From Rosistilla oblonga (lineage in GTDB: Bacteria > Planctomycetota > Planctomycetia > Pirellulales > Pirellulaceae): DNA of 64,000 nucleotides. Shown in pieces: positions 43,606 to 53,524 of the stretch; position 1 is the stretch's first letter; the number at the start of each line of letters is the position of its first letter. Location: NCBI RefSeq assembly GCF_007751715.1, contig NZ_CP036292.1, positions 3,472,001-3,536,000 on the forward strand, read 5' to 3'. The notes beneath the pieces were generated by a model. It did not search any database. It was not told the DNA's origin and worked only from the letters and a program-made list of their open reading frames with translations. Both the position numbers and the translations under genes were made by a program.

Positions 43606-44655
43606 ATGAAAAAGCTGCTTGTCACCGGTTCTTCGGGACTGATCGGTTCGGAAGTCTGTCTATATTTCGCTGCTGCAGGCTGGAAAATCCACGGCGTCGA
43701 CAACAACCAACGGGCCGTCTTTTTCGGGCCTCAAGGTGACACGCGGTGGAACCAACAGCGGTTGGCTGGACGAATCGAAGGCTTTGAACACCACGAAGTC
43801 GACATTCGCGACCGCGAAGCCGTGCTCGCATTGGTCGACAAGGTACGCCCCGATGCGATCGTCCACACCGCGGCGCAGCCCAGTCACGACCGCGCCGCCG
43901 CGATCCCGTTCGCCGACTTCGACACCAACGCCGTGGGAACGCTGAATCTTCTCGAAGCGACGCGTCGGGCTTGTCCCGAATCTCCGTTTGCTCATATGTC
44001 GACGAACAAGGTCTACGGTGATCGCCCGAATTCGATCGCTTTAGAAGAGCTTGAAACGCGATGGGACTACGCCGATCCGCAGTACGCGAACGGTATTCCC
44101 GAGAGCTTCTCGATCGACCAATCGAAGCACTCGCTGTTTGGGGCATCGAAAGTCGCCGCCGACGTGATGGTTCAAGAATACGGTCGGTATTTTAACCTCC
44201 CCACCTGCTGCCTTCGCGGCGGTTGCTTGACCGGTCCAAATCACAGCGGAGTCGAGCTGCACGGCTTCCTCAGCTACCTGGTCAAATGCAACTTGGAAGG
44301 GAAACCGTATACCGTTTTTGGTTACAAAGGCAAACAGGTCCGAGACAACATCCACAGTGAGGACGTTGCCCGCTTCATCGCCGCCTTTATCGAGACGCCT
44401 CGCGTCGCGGAGGTCTACAACATCGGTGGCGGTAAAGCCAACAGTTGCTCGATTCTCGAAGCGTTCCAGATCACTCAACGTTTCACCGGACGCGAGCAAC
44501 AATACAGCTACAGCGATGAGAATCGGATCGGCGATCACATCTGCTATTACAGCGATCTTGCCAAGATGCGAGCCGATTACCCAGGCTGGGATATCACGAT
44601 CAGTCTCGAAGATACGATCGAACAAATCGTCGCGGCGTGGAAGCAACGCCCGTAG
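43606..44655 (+). CDS. CDP-paratose 2-epimerase-like SDR protein
   Basis: The 349-residue protein is an extended SDR like CDP-paratose/tyvelose 2-epimerases. The N-terminal NAD motif is [15 protein letters not shown], and the family regions are [24 protein letters not shown] and [21 protein letters not shown]. The catalytic Tyr-x-x-x-Lys reads FGASK, with F178 where tyrosine is expected and K182 intact; codon TTT at 44137-44139 confirms it. From memory this Phe occurs in many relatives, so it may be a family trait and not a defect. It follows the Gmd-like gene by 54 nt and closes the nucleotide-sugar cluster. Confidence 0.85.
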   Translation: MKKLLVTGSSGLIGSEVCLYFAAAGWKIHGVDNNQRAVFFGPQGDTRWNQQRLAGRIEGFEHHEVDIRDREAVLALVDKVRPDAIVHTAAQPSHDRAAAIPFADFDTNAVGTLNLLEATRRACPESPFAHMSTNKVYGDRPNSIALEELETRWDYADPQYANGIPESFSIDQSKHSLFGASKVAADVMVQEYGRYFNLPTCCLRGGCLTGPNHSGVELHGFLSYLVKCNLEGKPYTVFGYKGKQVRDNIHSEDVARFIAAFIETPRVAEVYNIGGGKANSCSILEAFQITQRFTGREQQYSYSDENRIGDHICYYSDLAKMRADYPGWDITISLEDTIEQIVAAWKQRP

Positions 44656-44725
44656 CATGTTCCGCTAATGATTTTTTGTTAAGCCTTCCGGGTCCACCGC
44701 GATCCGCTGCGGGCGGCTAGCCGTT

Positions 44726-46336
44726 TCATCCGGCGGGCGAGGCTTCGTCTTGGGTCACGCGGGGCGGTGTCGCGACGTGGCGGAAGGAAAACTCGCGGAA
44801 CAACAGGAATAGGTTAAGCATCGCCAACGAGCCTCCCAAAACCAAAGTCGCGGCCACGACAGCTTCGTCCAATTTCTGATCGTCGAAAACGCGGTAGATC
44901 GTCCACATCCAATTAGTTGTTTCCTGGACGCCATAAAACGATGACGGTGCACCGGTAACGATCGCCATAAAGACCGATGGCACGACGATTCCCAGCACCA
45001 ACAAGCTGCACATCGCCGCGAGCGCCAGGCCCATCGAATTTCCAAATCGCCGCTCAAGGACCAGCATGATCAAGCGGACGGCTGACAGATACATTAATAG
45101 GTATCCAATCAGCAACATCGCAAACACAAACGGCTGGATCGATCCGCCGACAATCAGACTGCACATCCCAAACGCCAGAATCCCCGTCGCCGACGTTGTC
45201 AAAGCGAACATGTAACCGGTGCCGGGGCCGGGAATCATCCACAACAGAAACATCCGGCCCAACGTCGTTTCGGGTAGCGTGCGAAGAACGCGGGGACTCA
45301 AGTCGACCGACTCGCCCAACATCAAGGTTCCCATCAACAGCCAATAGCCGGCCAACATGAGACAGCCGAACATCAGCACATCGTCGTCGTTGGACCAAAG
45401 AGCAAACGTGGCGATGCTGCCGATCCAGATCAATTGTTGCGCAAACATGATCCAACGCAACGGTGTCGAGCGGTTTTCCGTGACGGGAGCGATCCGCGAC
45501 GCCGCTGCTTTGACAAACAAGACCATGCACGAAACCGCGACCAGTCCAAACAGTCCCGTGAACAACAACGCTTCGAGGTCCCAGATCAATTGCTGGGTAT
45601 AGACAGCGCTTAAGACGAAGATCGCCGAAAAGATCTCAGCAAAAAAGATCGTCACCAACAGCATCAGTAGGGTCAGCATCTGCGTCGCTCGCGTTTGCGC
45701 GATCGTCGACAACAGCAGCCCCCAGGTCGTCAATAAAATCGAAACGGTAAAGACAACCACGATCGTCGTTGCGATCATCGGCAAGTCGACGCCACGCAAC
45801 AGGTAACAAAAGGCGAAGCACGGGACCAGTACCGCAAAATAGACAAGCATTTGCAACAGCGCACTTCCCAGCTTTCCCGTCACGATCCGCAGCGCCGAGA
45901 GCTTTGTGATCGCCAACATCTCAAACGTTCCCTCGTCCAATTCGGATGCCAAGGAACGGTGAGCGGCTAAGGGGACCATCGCCAGCATCGGAATAGCTAG
46001 CAGGAAATAGTAGCCGGTCATCATGTAGACACCTGACGGAACGTAATAGATGTCGGGCGCAAGCGTGACGACGCCAACGGTCATCCAAAACAGCGAGGCG
46101 ATCAGCAGTAAGAAAAACGTTCCACTGAACTGACGACTCTTCAGCGATTGCCGAGCTTCTTTGATCAAAATCGGATTCAGCCAGCGCGCGGCACGATCGC
46201 TCCATCGATCGATCGTTCCCCAAAAACCGGTTTGATCGGTGTCGCAAACGTAGCGATGGTAAGCGTCATTAGCTTCGCCCGGTTCCGTCGTTGCGACTTC
46301 CGCAGTGACTAATTCAGCAGTGATCGGGTCGTTCAT
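44726..46336 (-). CDS. ABC transporter permease
   Basis: The 536-residue protein has about twelve hydrophobic segments and belongs to the ABC-2 type permeases. After a soluble N-terminus of about 60 residues comes an arginine/lysine-bounded start (LNPILIKEARQSLKSRQFSGTFF) typical of this class, then many helices. The C-terminal tail is short and hydrophilic. It is the last gene of a four-gene operon, and its ATG overlaps the stop of the ABC ATPase by 4 nt (ATGA). It probably forms the channel with that ATPase. The substrate is unknown. Confidence 0.9.
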   Translation of the reverse strand: MNDPITAELVTAEVATTEPGEANDAYHRYVCDTDQTGFWGTIDRWSDRAARWLNPILIKEARQSLKSRQFSGTFFLLLIASLFWMTVGVVTLAPDIYYVPSGVYMMTGYYFLLAIPMLAMVPLAAHRSLASELDEGTFEMLAITKLSALRIVTGKLGSALLQMLVYFAVLVPCFAFCYLLRGVDLPMIATTIVVVFTVSILLTTWGLLLSTIAQTRATQMLTLLMLLVTIFFAEIFSAIFVLSAVYTQQLIWDLEALLFTGLFGLVAVSCMVLFVKAAASRIAPVTENRSTPLRWIMFAQQLIWIGSIATFALWSNDDDVLMFGCLMLAGYWLLMGTLMLGESVDLSPRVLRTLPETTLGRMFLLWMIPGPGTGYMFALTTSATGILAFGMCSLIVGGSIQPFVFAMLLIGYLLMYLSAVRLIMLVLERRFGNSMGLALAAMCSLLVLGIVVPSVFMAIVTGAPSSFYGVQETTNWMWTIYRVFDDQKLDEAVVAATLVLGGSLAMLNLFLLFREFSFRHVATPPRVTQDEASPAG

Positions 46337-47283
46337 TGCACCTGCCCCTTGGTCACTTGAAGGAACACGTCTTCCAGGGAGTTATGCTGCGGCGTGTATT
46401 CCAAGACTTCGATCCGCGCGTCGCATAACGCGTGCAAGATCGCAACCTGATCCGCCTCGTCTCCTGCAATCGAGAACCGAATCGCTCCATCGATCACGCG
46501 AACGTTGGTCGCCCGCGAATCGGAGCGCAGCAGTTGGAGAGCCCGGGCGTCGTCGGACGCCACGCGAACCAAAAGTTCACGCGTCGGTTGCAGCGTGCGG
46601 CGAATGTCATCAACGCTTCCGGTCGCCAACAACTTGCCTCGCTCGATGATCCCGATTCGGTCGCACATCTCCGCCAGTTCGGTCAGGATATGGCTGCTGA
46701 TTAGGATCGTCTTGCCATCGGCTGCCAGCGCCCGAATGATCTGCCGCAATTCGATGCGAGCTCGCGGATCCAGCCCCGCCGCCGGTTCGTCCAACACCAA
46801 CACCGCCGGGTCGTGAATCAACGCACGGCCCAGACACAGCCGCTGGCGCATCCCCTTGCTGAGCCCGCGCATCGGCTTGGTCGCCAAAGGTCGCAGCCCG
46901 GTGAACTCCATCACCCAACGCAACCGCCTCGTTCGATCGCGACCGACCAAACCATAAGATCGGGCAAAGAAGTCGAGGTATTCGATGCAGTTGGTGTCGC
47001 CGTAGGTACCGAAGCTGTCGGGCATAAATCCCAACCGACCGCGCACGCGATCGGGATCGTTCACGCTGGAAAGTCCTTCGACAAGTGCGTCGCCGGAGGT
47101 GGGCAGTTCGAGCGTCGCGAGGATTCGCATACTGGTCGTCTTGCCGGCTCCGTTGGGACCGATGTAGCCGAACACGCTGCCACGAGGAACTTCAAACGAA
47201 ACGTGGTCGACAGCTTGCGTGTCGCCAAAGCTGCGGCAGAGGTCGCGGACCTCGATCATCGGTCCGTCGTATCCGGTGGTCAT
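46333..47283 (-). CDS. ABC transporter ATP-binding protein
   Basis: The 316-residue protein has the full ATPase set: Walker A GPNGAGKT (42-49), signature LSKGMRQRL and Walker B VLVLDEPAAGLDP, then the H-loop SSHIL. The C-terminal ~100 residues resemble the extra domain of ABC-2 type drug/gliding ATPases (GldA-like). ATG 47283 is used because the upstream in-frame ATG overlaps the previous gene by 120 nt and adds no conserved residues. Its start overlaps the previous gene's TGA by 4 nt, and its stop overlaps the permease start, which suggests translational coupling. Confidence 0.92.
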   Translation of the reverse strand: MTTGYDGPMIEVRDLCRSFGDTQAVDHVSFEVPRGSVFGYIGPNGAGKTTSMRILATLELPTSGDALVEGLSSVNDPDRVRGRLGFMPDSFGTYGDTNCIEYLDFFARSYGLVGRDRTRRLRWVMEFTGLRPLATKPMRGLSKGMRQRLCLGRALIHDPAVLVLDEPAAGLDPRARIELRQIIRALAADGKTILISSHILTELAEMCDRIGIIERGKLLATGSVDDIRRTLQPTRELLVRVASDDARALQLLRSDSRATNVRVIDGAIRFSIAGDEADQVAILHALCDARIEVLEYTPQHNSLEDVFLQVTKGQVQ

Positions 47284-49493
47284 GGCAGCTCTCCCATGAT
47301 CACGTGCACGCTTCCCTCGGTGCGAGCGTCGCTGACGCCCAACGCATCGCTCTGCAACTGCGTCGTCGCCATAAAATGATCGTTGGGTAGCGAACCAAGC
47401 CATTGATTCAACTGCCGCTCCAACAGCGTCAGCTCTGCATTGGTCGAATGATTGGTGTAGCCATCGTTATTAAGAACGGGGACCGGCGAATCGATAAGCA
47501 ATGGGGCGACGTCGATCAAAGTGTTGGGCGAGGCGGTTTGCGAGCGATTCATTGCCGCCGATTCGCCCGCAGGAACGTCGCGTGAAACCCATAACTGGCC
47601 CTTTGTATCGGCGGCGATTACGCACGACAACGGATGCGGGGAATCGTTGCGGACGGTCAACGAATCGTCCGACCGATCGAAGCCGATCATCGTCGGAGTT
47701 GCTTGCGGTTGCAGTGTCATGTATTGCACCTGAGTCCGCGCTGGCAAGAACTGCCCCGTGTAGCGGTAATTGGATTCCGATGCGTAGATCCAGCGCCGCG
47801 ACCGTTGGTTGTTAGGCGGGCGATAGCGACTCTGCACCGCGGCATTTCGGATCGGAAACAGCGCCGTCTGCTCCGGCAACTGAATCCCATCGGCGCGACC
47901 AAACGACGAAAAATAGGTCTGTCGGTTTTGCGAAACACGATAGCCGGCTTCGGCGTCCTGCCAAGTGAGTTGCCGCGCCCGGATACGAGTCTGCAGACCA
48001 TCGGCCATCAAGGCGTAAGCAAACAATCCCAACGTCAACAACGATGCCAGAGCGGGAGCGAAAAAGAGCAGCAAGTGCAGCCGCGCGTGTCTGCGGAAAA
48101 ACAGATAACCAACCGGTCCAATCACGATCACAAACAAAGTGTTCAGCGCGAAGAACAACTTCACCGGCGGTCCACCAACCGCTTCGATCAACCACTTCCA
48201 ATAATGATCGTCACCACGACGCACATCGATTCCATTTCGCTGCGTCCAAACAAGTTGCTTGGGATCGTAGAGATCGCGAACGGTCTGCCACAACTGGAAC
48301 GAACCGGGAAACGGATAGGGAACGTCGATCGCGGTGATCGTCCCCAAACCAAACCGGGTCGTCCTCAACAACGCGCTCAGTTCGGCTGGCGTTTGAATCG
48401 CCGCGGCGGGATGCTTCTTCTGCTCCATCGCATCGAAGACCTCTTTTCGCTGCGTCAGTTCCACGTCAAGCTGCTGCCATTCCCAATTCTGTGACTGTTT
48501 TGTCACTTCGCCCCAATGTTCCATCTCCAAAGGGGTCGTATCGTTAGCCGCATTCAGATCGAGCGTCCGCCGGACCGCGACCAGGTCGGGAACTCGTCCC
48601 GCGGCGACAGGGTTTAAGGTCACGCTGTCGCCAGGGAATTCAAAGCCTTTGGCGTCGTAGATCCATAGACTTCCGCCGGCGGCGATCCAATCGGTCAGCG
48701 CATTGAAAGGCTCCGCATGGCGAGCGACATCCTCGAGCGTCGCCGCTTGGACGATGATCGCGTCCAACTGCGAATACCCCAACCAAGATTGGTACATCGA
48801 CTGCGGATCGCTGTCGATCGCGCGGAACTGCACCCAAGCCGACTGGACTTTTGTCGCGAGTTCTCGCAACTCCTTGTCGCTAAGGTTTGCCTGGTCGGTC
48901 GATTCGTCGAGCGGTCCTTCGCCAAGCAGCGTGACCAGCGACCGAACGTCGGGATAGCGAGTCGCCGAGGCTCCCTTGTTTGCGTTTCTCGCGTTGCCGG
49001 AAGGATGCAAGATGCCAACCGAAGTATGCTGTTCGGCGTAACGCGTTTCCAAGCTATCGACGGAATACATTTTACGCCCGTTCTCAATCCGCTGTCCCGC
49101 TTCGGAGAGTTCGACAGTAAACTGGCTCCAGGGAACATAATAAGGAACGTAGACGACAAACCGTTCGCCCGTTGAATTCTGCGGAACGGTGCAGCGGACA
49201 TGGAAATCGATATCGAGCTGCGTACTGTCATTGCCGCGCGGCGAGAAGACAACATCAAAGGTTCGGTCGGCAGCAAACGCTTTTGCCTTCGGATAGAACC
49301 GCAGGTGCAGCGGTTGATAGCCGTTGGCAGCTAGTTTGGGAGTCGTAATCGACAGCGCAAAACCGCTCGCCCGCGTACCTATCGATAGCGTCCCGACGTG
49401 AGCCAATCCGGCGTCATCCTGGCCAAAAGAGAGGCTGGTGCCGGCGATAATTGTCGTCAGAAGTATCCAAACGAAACAGATGCTGCGGATCAC
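47280..49493 (-). CDS. Membrane-anchored extracytoplasmic protein of the ABC operon
   Basis: The 737-residue protein starts at GTG 49493, which overlaps the previous stop by 4 nt. A signal peptide (ICFVWILLTTIIAGTSLSFG) leads into a large extracytoplasmic region of about 440 residues. Two membrane helices follow (about 455-510; VKLFFALNTLFVIVIGPVGYLFF and LHLLLFFAPALASLLTLGLF), and then a second soluble part to the C-terminus. I do not recognise a named family. Its fixed place beside an ABC ATPase and permease recalls the GldG-type auxiliary proteins of gliding or secretion systems, but the sequence match is not evident. Confidence 0.8.
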   Translation of the reverse strand: MIRSICFVWILLTTIIAGTSLSFGQDDAGLAHVGTLSIGTRASGFALSITTPKLAANGYQPLHLRFYPKAKAFAADRTFDVVFSPRGNDSTQLDIDFHVRCTVPQNSTGERFVVYVPYYVPWSQFTVELSEAGQRIENGRKMYSVDSLETRYAEQHTSVGILHPSGNARNANKGASATRYPDVRSLVTLLGEGPLDESTDQANLSDKELRELATKVQSAWVQFRAIDSDPQSMYQSWLGYSQLDAIIVQAATLEDVARHAEPFNALTDWIAAGGSLWIYDAKGFEFPGDSVTLNPVAAGRVPDLVAVRRTLDLNAANDTTPLEMEHWGEVTKQSQNWEWQQLDVELTQRKEVFDAMEQKKHPAAAIQTPAELSALLRTTRFGLGTITAIDVPYPFPGSFQLWQTVRDLYDPKQLVWTQRNGIDVRRGDDHYWKWLIEAVGGPPVKLFFALNTLFVIVIGPVGYLFFRRHARLHLLLFFAPALASLLTLGLFAYALMADGLQTRIRARQLTWQDAEAGYRVSQNRQTYFSSFGRADGIQLPEQTALFPIRNAAVQSRYRPPNNQRSRRWIYASESNYRYTGQFLPARTQVQYMTLQPQATPTMIGFDRSDDSLTVRNDSPHPLSCVIAADTKGQLWVSRDVPAGESAAMNRSQTASPNTLIDVAPLLIDSPVPVLNNDGYTNHSTNAELTLLERQLNQWLGSLPNDHFMATTQLQSDALGVSDARTEGSVHVIMGELP

Positions 49494-49810
49494 TGTGGCT
49501 CCTCCGCTGCATCGCGCTGCTCAACCGCAGGGGGATGGAATCGCGAACGCGTCGGCTGCAAGATCGATCCGGTCATCGACGCGAACAGTGACGCCAGAGC
49601 AAAGGCCAAGGCGTACATCGCAAAGCAACCGATCGCCGTCGCCAGAACGACAGCGACACATTGAGCCCAGAAAACGTTTTCGATGATCGCGGCCCGAAAG
49701 ACCCACATCAACATCGCCGATAGCGTGACCAGCAGCATCAGAAAACGTAGCGACCACTGCGGCATCGCTCGCTCTGACGATGCGGTAGGTTCCGATGGGA
49801 TGTTGGACAT
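49490..49810 (-). CDS. Small membrane protein at the head of the ABC operon
   Basis: The 106-residue protein has two or three hydrophobic segments (LRFLMLLVTLSAMLMWVFRAA, NVFWAQCVAVVLATAIGCFA, YALAFALASLFASM) and a hydrophilic tail (RFHPPAVEQRDAAEEPQ). It leads the four-gene operon, with its TGA overlapping the next GTG start. I do not recognise a family. The coupling suggests it belongs to the same complex. The ATG at 49810 lies 50 nt from the window's next gene-free stretch, with no clear SD. Confidence 0.7.
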   Translation of the reverse strand: MSNIPSEPTASSERAMPQWSLRFLMLLVTLSAMLMWVFRAAIIENVFWAQCVAVVLATAIGCFAMYALAFALASLFASMTGSILQPTRSRFHPPAVEQRDAAEEPQ

Positions 49811-49980
49811 GGCAGACGCTATCGACGCGTGGATCGATCCGAAAAGAAGCGTCTAGTGTAGCGTGTTCTGCCGAAACATGCTCGCATGGAACCGTGGCAG
49901 ACGCGTCGTCTGCCTTGCCTTTTTCAATGGACAGACGCAGAGGTCTGCCCAAGGTTTCGATCGCATAGTCGCAGCGGCGA

Positions 49981-51087
49981 CTAGACTTCGTTTGTTGCCA
50001 GAGCTTGCAAGCCGCTGATCACCTTCAGCACCGTCTCTTGCGAGACGTCGCCCCACTGAGCCGCCTTGTGACGCAGGATCGCCAACTTGAACATCTCAAG
50101 CGCTTCGGACATGTCCGGTGGCAGTTCGGGAAGGCCGGCGAACGGCTGAGCGACGGGAGCGGCTTCGACGTCTTCGCCCTTTTCGAAATCAGCGGTCGGC
50201 AGCGGCTTGCCGCCCAGGTCCTGTTCATCCTCGTCGCCAAAGTCGGGACCTTCGGGAGCCGGTCCGGCCGCGATATCTCCCGATTCGTCATCGAACTTCG
50301 TGTTGCTGCCACCTTGAGCCGGTAGGACGACATCTTCATCGGGGTCGGCTGTGACGATGTCAGCGGCTTGCGGGCGGTCCTGGTCGACAGCTCCCATCGA
50401 TTGCCAACGCTGTTCACGCATCCCCGAAACGGACCAACCGCTTCGCATCGCTCCTTCGAGCCACATCGGTGCGTCGTCCCAATCGAGAGCCGCCAGGAAG
50501 TGGCTCCAGTACAGACCGGGATAAGTTTCATACGACGAACCGAAGGTCTCGTGAACGCGTCGCAGTCGACCGACGTGCGGGCTGGTGACGCCGCCGACGC
50601 GCTTCGCCCACGCTTCGTCGGAGTATTCAGTCGCGGGAGCGTCCGATTCGATCAACGCTTCCCGCCATTCATGGATGATCCGTCCCTTTTCCCAGTTGGT
50701 CGTGCTGATCAGATTTTGCCAACGACCGACAAACGGCTCGCTTGCCGAATCGAGCTCTTCGAAACTGGAGATCGCGATGACGTCCGGTTCCCCCGCCTGA
50801 TCATCCTCCGCGGCGTCCGAAGCCACCTCGGTGACATCTTCATCGCTCGCATCCGATTCGTTCATCGCGACAACTGCAACGTTGGAATCATCATCGCTGG
50901 AGACTTCCATTTCGCCGGAGGCTGCAACTTCGTTTGAGCTCACGTTGTCGTTGCTCAAATCGCTTGCGGTGTCGCTGGAAACCACTTCGGTCGCCGTTGC
51001 ACTAACCTGGTCGGTGGTATTCGCTTCGGCAGACGTATCGGTGCTGCTTGTTTCGATGTCCTGGTTGGTCGGGATCGCGTTTTCCAT
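49981..51087 (-). CDS. Acidic hypothetical protein
   Basis: The 368-residue protein opens with about 130 residues dominated by Ser, Thr, Asp and Glu (for example SSTDTSAEANTTDQ and SSDDDSNVAVV), a low-complexity acidic region. A folded core follows at about 140-250 (PFVGRWQNLISTTNWEKGR, YPGLYWSHFLAALDWDDAP) and a C-terminal segment ends in PPDMSEALEMFKLAILRHKA. ATG 51087 is used because the frame upstream has no matching start context. There is no signal peptide. I do not recognise a family. The acidic N-terminus may be disordered. Confidence 0.7.
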   Translation of the reverse strand: MENAIPTNQDIETSSTDTSAEANTTDQVSATATEVVSSDTASDLSNDNVSSNEVAASGEMEVSSDDDSNVAVVAMNESDASDEDVTEVASDAAEDDQAGEPDVIAISSFEELDSASEPFVGRWQNLISTTNWEKGRIIHEWREALIESDAPATEYSDEAWAKRVGGVTSPHVGRLRRVHETFGSSYETYPGLYWSHFLAALDWDDAPMWLEGAMRSGWSVSGMREQRWQSMGAVDQDRPQAADIVTADPDEDVVLPAQGGSNTKFDDESGDIAAGPAPEGPDFGDEDEQDLGGKPLPTADFEKGEDVEAAPVAQPFAGLPELPPDMSEALEMFKLAILRHKAAQWGDVSQETVLKVISGLQALATNEV

Positions 51088-51465
51088 ACCTGATTCTGCT
51101 CTTCCTGTTTGGATGTCGTTAACGTGTTGCTGGGGTCGCGTGGGAACCTCTTCAAGCCGATCTTCGCACTTCGGCAACCGCACACTAAGGCTAGGGAAAT
51201 CGAAGCCTGGCGGGAACCAGCAAGTTCAGCTTCTCCGGCCGCATCGCGGCAAATTCCACTTCGCCGACGATGGTTGTTCCAGTGAGTGAAACCTTGTCGT
51301 CGGACAGCATAGGCGGCGGGCAGACCGGGGATTGCGGCGGCAGTTCCCGATCGCTTCGGATCGCGCCGATGGTCGCGATTCCGCTAGTGAAACCGGATTG
51401 GGCGGCGGTGCTGCTGCCGAATGCAATAGCCGAAAAGGGCCTGCAGCAGTAAAGCGTAGAATGGC
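51088..51465. other. Intergenic region without visible features
   Basis: About 378 nt separate the acidic protein start from the SGNH hydrolase end, both on the minus strand. I saw no strong hairpin, repeat or gene. Confidence 0.3.
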
Positions 51466-52185
51466 TTACCAGCCAAGTGTTTTTCGGACTCTAGCGGTCC
51501 AGCGCTCGTAACCCGCCGGAGTCATGTGCAGTCCATCTTTGGCGAACAATGCGGGATCGGGCTTCCCATCGTCGCCGAACATGTCGGGCGAAATGTCAAT
51601 GAAATCCAGCTTCGGATCGGCCTCGCAGATCGCCGCGATCCCGTCGTTGGCCGCCTTCATCGTCGGCCACAACTTCCAGCGGCTGATGCTCGGTTTGATC
51701 GCCAAAAAAGCGATCTTGGTCTCCGGCAACGCCGTAGAAATCGTGTTGACGAATTGTTGGAAGTCTTCGATCACCGCCGCGGCGTCTTTCCCTTTGGCGA
51801 TATCGTTGTCGCCAGCGTACAAAACGATCTGTCGCGGCTTGTGAGGGATCAGGAATCGGGGAGCAAATTCAGTCGAATCGGCGATCTCGGAACCACCAAA
51901 ACCGCGGTTCACCAACTGCAGTTCGGGGAAGCTCTTCTTCAAGTCCCACATCCGCACACTCGAGCTGCCGGTGAAGACGATCCCGCCGGGTTGAGGCGGA
52001 TTTTTGGCGTCGACCGCTTCGAATCCAGCGATCGTCTTTTCCCAGCGGCTCGCTTTTGGTTGCGCCTCGGCGACGCTAATTCCGCCGACGACAAAGAGAA
52101 TGGCCAGGGCAACGATTCGGCGAGGACTGAGGATCACTTCGAAGACTCCAAGTGGGCTGTGGATCGATTGGGCAGGGGATTTCAA
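51466..52185 (-). CDS. Secreted SGNH/GDSL-type hydrolase
   Basis: The 239-residue protein has a signal peptide (about 22-42, GGISVAEAQ) and SGNH-fold blocks. The nucleophile serine is in VFTGSSSVRMW, the oxyanion glycine in NRGFGGSEIAD, the asparagine in LYAGDNDIAKGKD, and the Asp-x-x-His pair in DGLHMTPAGYERW. Members are lipases, esterases or carbohydrate esterases. In planctomycetes many act on polysaccharides or lipids. The substrate cannot be named. ispG lies directly upstream on the same strand with 17 nt between the genes. Confidence 0.9.
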   Translation of the reverse strand: MKSPAQSIHSPLGVFEVILSPRRIVALAILFVVGGISVAEAQPKASRWEKTIAGFEAVDAKNPPQPGGIVFTGSSSVRMWDLKKSFPELQLVNRGFGGSEIADSTEFAPRFLIPHKPRQIVLYAGDNDIAKGKDAAAVIEDFQQFVNTISTALPETKIAFLAIKPSISRWKLWPTMKAANDGIAAICEADPKLDFIDISPDMFGDDGKPDPALFAKDGLHMTPAGYERWTARVRKTLGW

Positions 52186-52202
52186 CGAGGCCGAGTATAG
52201 TC

Positions 52203-53345
52203 TCAGCCGGCGTGGTGTGCCGCAATTAATTGGTCGAGTTCCTGCTTCAATACCGGCAGGATCTCATCGTATTTGTAAGCCCCCAAAGCTTCGGGGCCCC
52301 GTTTCAGATTGACATGGTTCGGACCGCACCAAAGCCCCAGATCGGCATCGTCGGTCTCGCCCGGCCCGTTTACGCGGCAGCCCATCACGGCGATCGTGAT
52401 CGCGTGCTCCTTGGCATACGCTGTCATCTCTTTGACCTTGGCGGCCAGATCGACGAAGGCTTCGTTTTCGACCCGCGAGCAGCTGGGACAGCTGATGATG
52501 TTCAACGAATTGCGATCGAAGACGACGACGCTGCGGACGCGTCCCGACGCGATGTCGTCGACGATTCCGCGGCCCGCTTCGATCTCTTCGTGCTTGCGAT
52601 CGTTGGGAACTGTCAACGAAACGCGAACGGTGTCGCCAATCCCGTGGCCGATCAATTGCTCAAACGCGATCCGCGTCTTGATTATTCCGTCAGGCGGCAT
52701 GCCCGCTTCGGTCACTCCCAGGTGCAGCGGCACGTCGGGGCGCTTTTCCGCAAACCGCCGATTCACCTCGACGACCTTATCGGGATCGCTGTCCTTGAGC
52801 GAAACGACGTAGCGATCGAAGCCCAACGAATCGACGAATTCGCAATGCTCCCAGGCGCTCTCGAGCATCGGCGTGATCGAATCCTCGGGATCGTATTTGT
52901 TCGCCTTCTCCGGGTCGACGCTGCCACAATTGACCCCGATCCGAATCGCACAATCGTGGCGTTTGGCTTGATTGATGATGAACTCCACCTTCTCCTGCCA
53001 AGGCTTATCCTTTTGGTGGTGGTAGAGATGCCCCGGGTTGTAGCGGATCTTGTCGACATGGGGGGCGACAAGTTCGGCCAGGCGGAAGTTCTCCTGCAGA
53101 TCGACGGCCAAGTTCGCTTTGGTCAGTTTGCGAATCTCCGCCAGCGCGGCGACATCTTTTTCGCTGTCGACGGCGATTCGCACCACATCCGCTCCGGCGG
53201 CGTGCAATGCGTTTGCCTGAGCGGCCGTCGCTTCGACGTTCTGCGTTTTCGTGGCCGTCATGCTTTGAACTGCGATCCGGTTGCCGTCGCCCACAACGAC
53301 GCTGCCGATTTGCACGCGGCGGGTTGGATTGCGTTGAATAGTCAC
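52203..53345 (-). CDS. ispG: 4-hydroxy-3-methylbut-2-enyl-diphosphate synthase
   Basis: The 380-residue [4Fe-4S] enzyme works in the non-mevalonate isoprenoid (MEP) pathway. It begins with [22 protein letters not shown], then [18 protein letters not shown]. The cluster cysteines are in [15 protein letters not shown] and [21 protein letters not shown]. The length matches the short bacterial form without the extra insertion domain of plants. The next gene downstream, an SGNH hydrolase, starts 17 nt later on the same strand. Elsewhere the MEP genes are dispersed and none is in this window. The cofactor chemistry needs a reductant such as flavodoxin. Confidence 0.96.
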   Translation of the reverse strand: MTIQRNPTRRVQIGSVVVGDGNRIAVQSMTATKTQNVEATAAQANALHAAGADVVRIAVDSEKDVAALAEIRKLTKANLAVDLQENFRLAELVAPHVDKIRYNPGHLYHHQKDKPWQEKVEFIINQAKRHDCAIRIGVNCGSVDPEKANKYDPEDSITPMLESAWEHCEFVDSLGFDRYVVSLKDSDPDKVVEVNRRFAEKRPDVPLHLGVTEAGMPPDGIIKTRIAFEQLIGHGIGDTVRVSLTVPNDRKHEEIEAGRGIVDDIASGRVRSVVVFDRNSLNIISCPSCSRVENEAFVDLAAKVKEMTAYAKEHAITIAVMGCRVNGPGETDDADLGLWCGPNHVNLKRGPEALGAYKYDEILPVLKQELDQLIAAHHAG

Positions 53346-53524
53346 AAAAAATCAACCTGTTCTGATATGCTGAAATGAATCGCCACCGCGGGGGCAGCCG
53401 CCAACCATTCTAATCGATATCCGATTCTCGGGCAGTCGGGCTAGCGGCAGCGATTATCATGATCCCGAGGTGTTTCGCCAACGCTACGTCACCATCCATT
53501 CCCGCCGCCGCCAATAATCCTGCG

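Noticed and set aside
52230-53378. Plus-strand open frame of about 380 codons opposite ispG
   Set aside because: ispG has all Fe-S cysteines and family blocks in the minus frame. The plus frame has no recognisable domain or SD.
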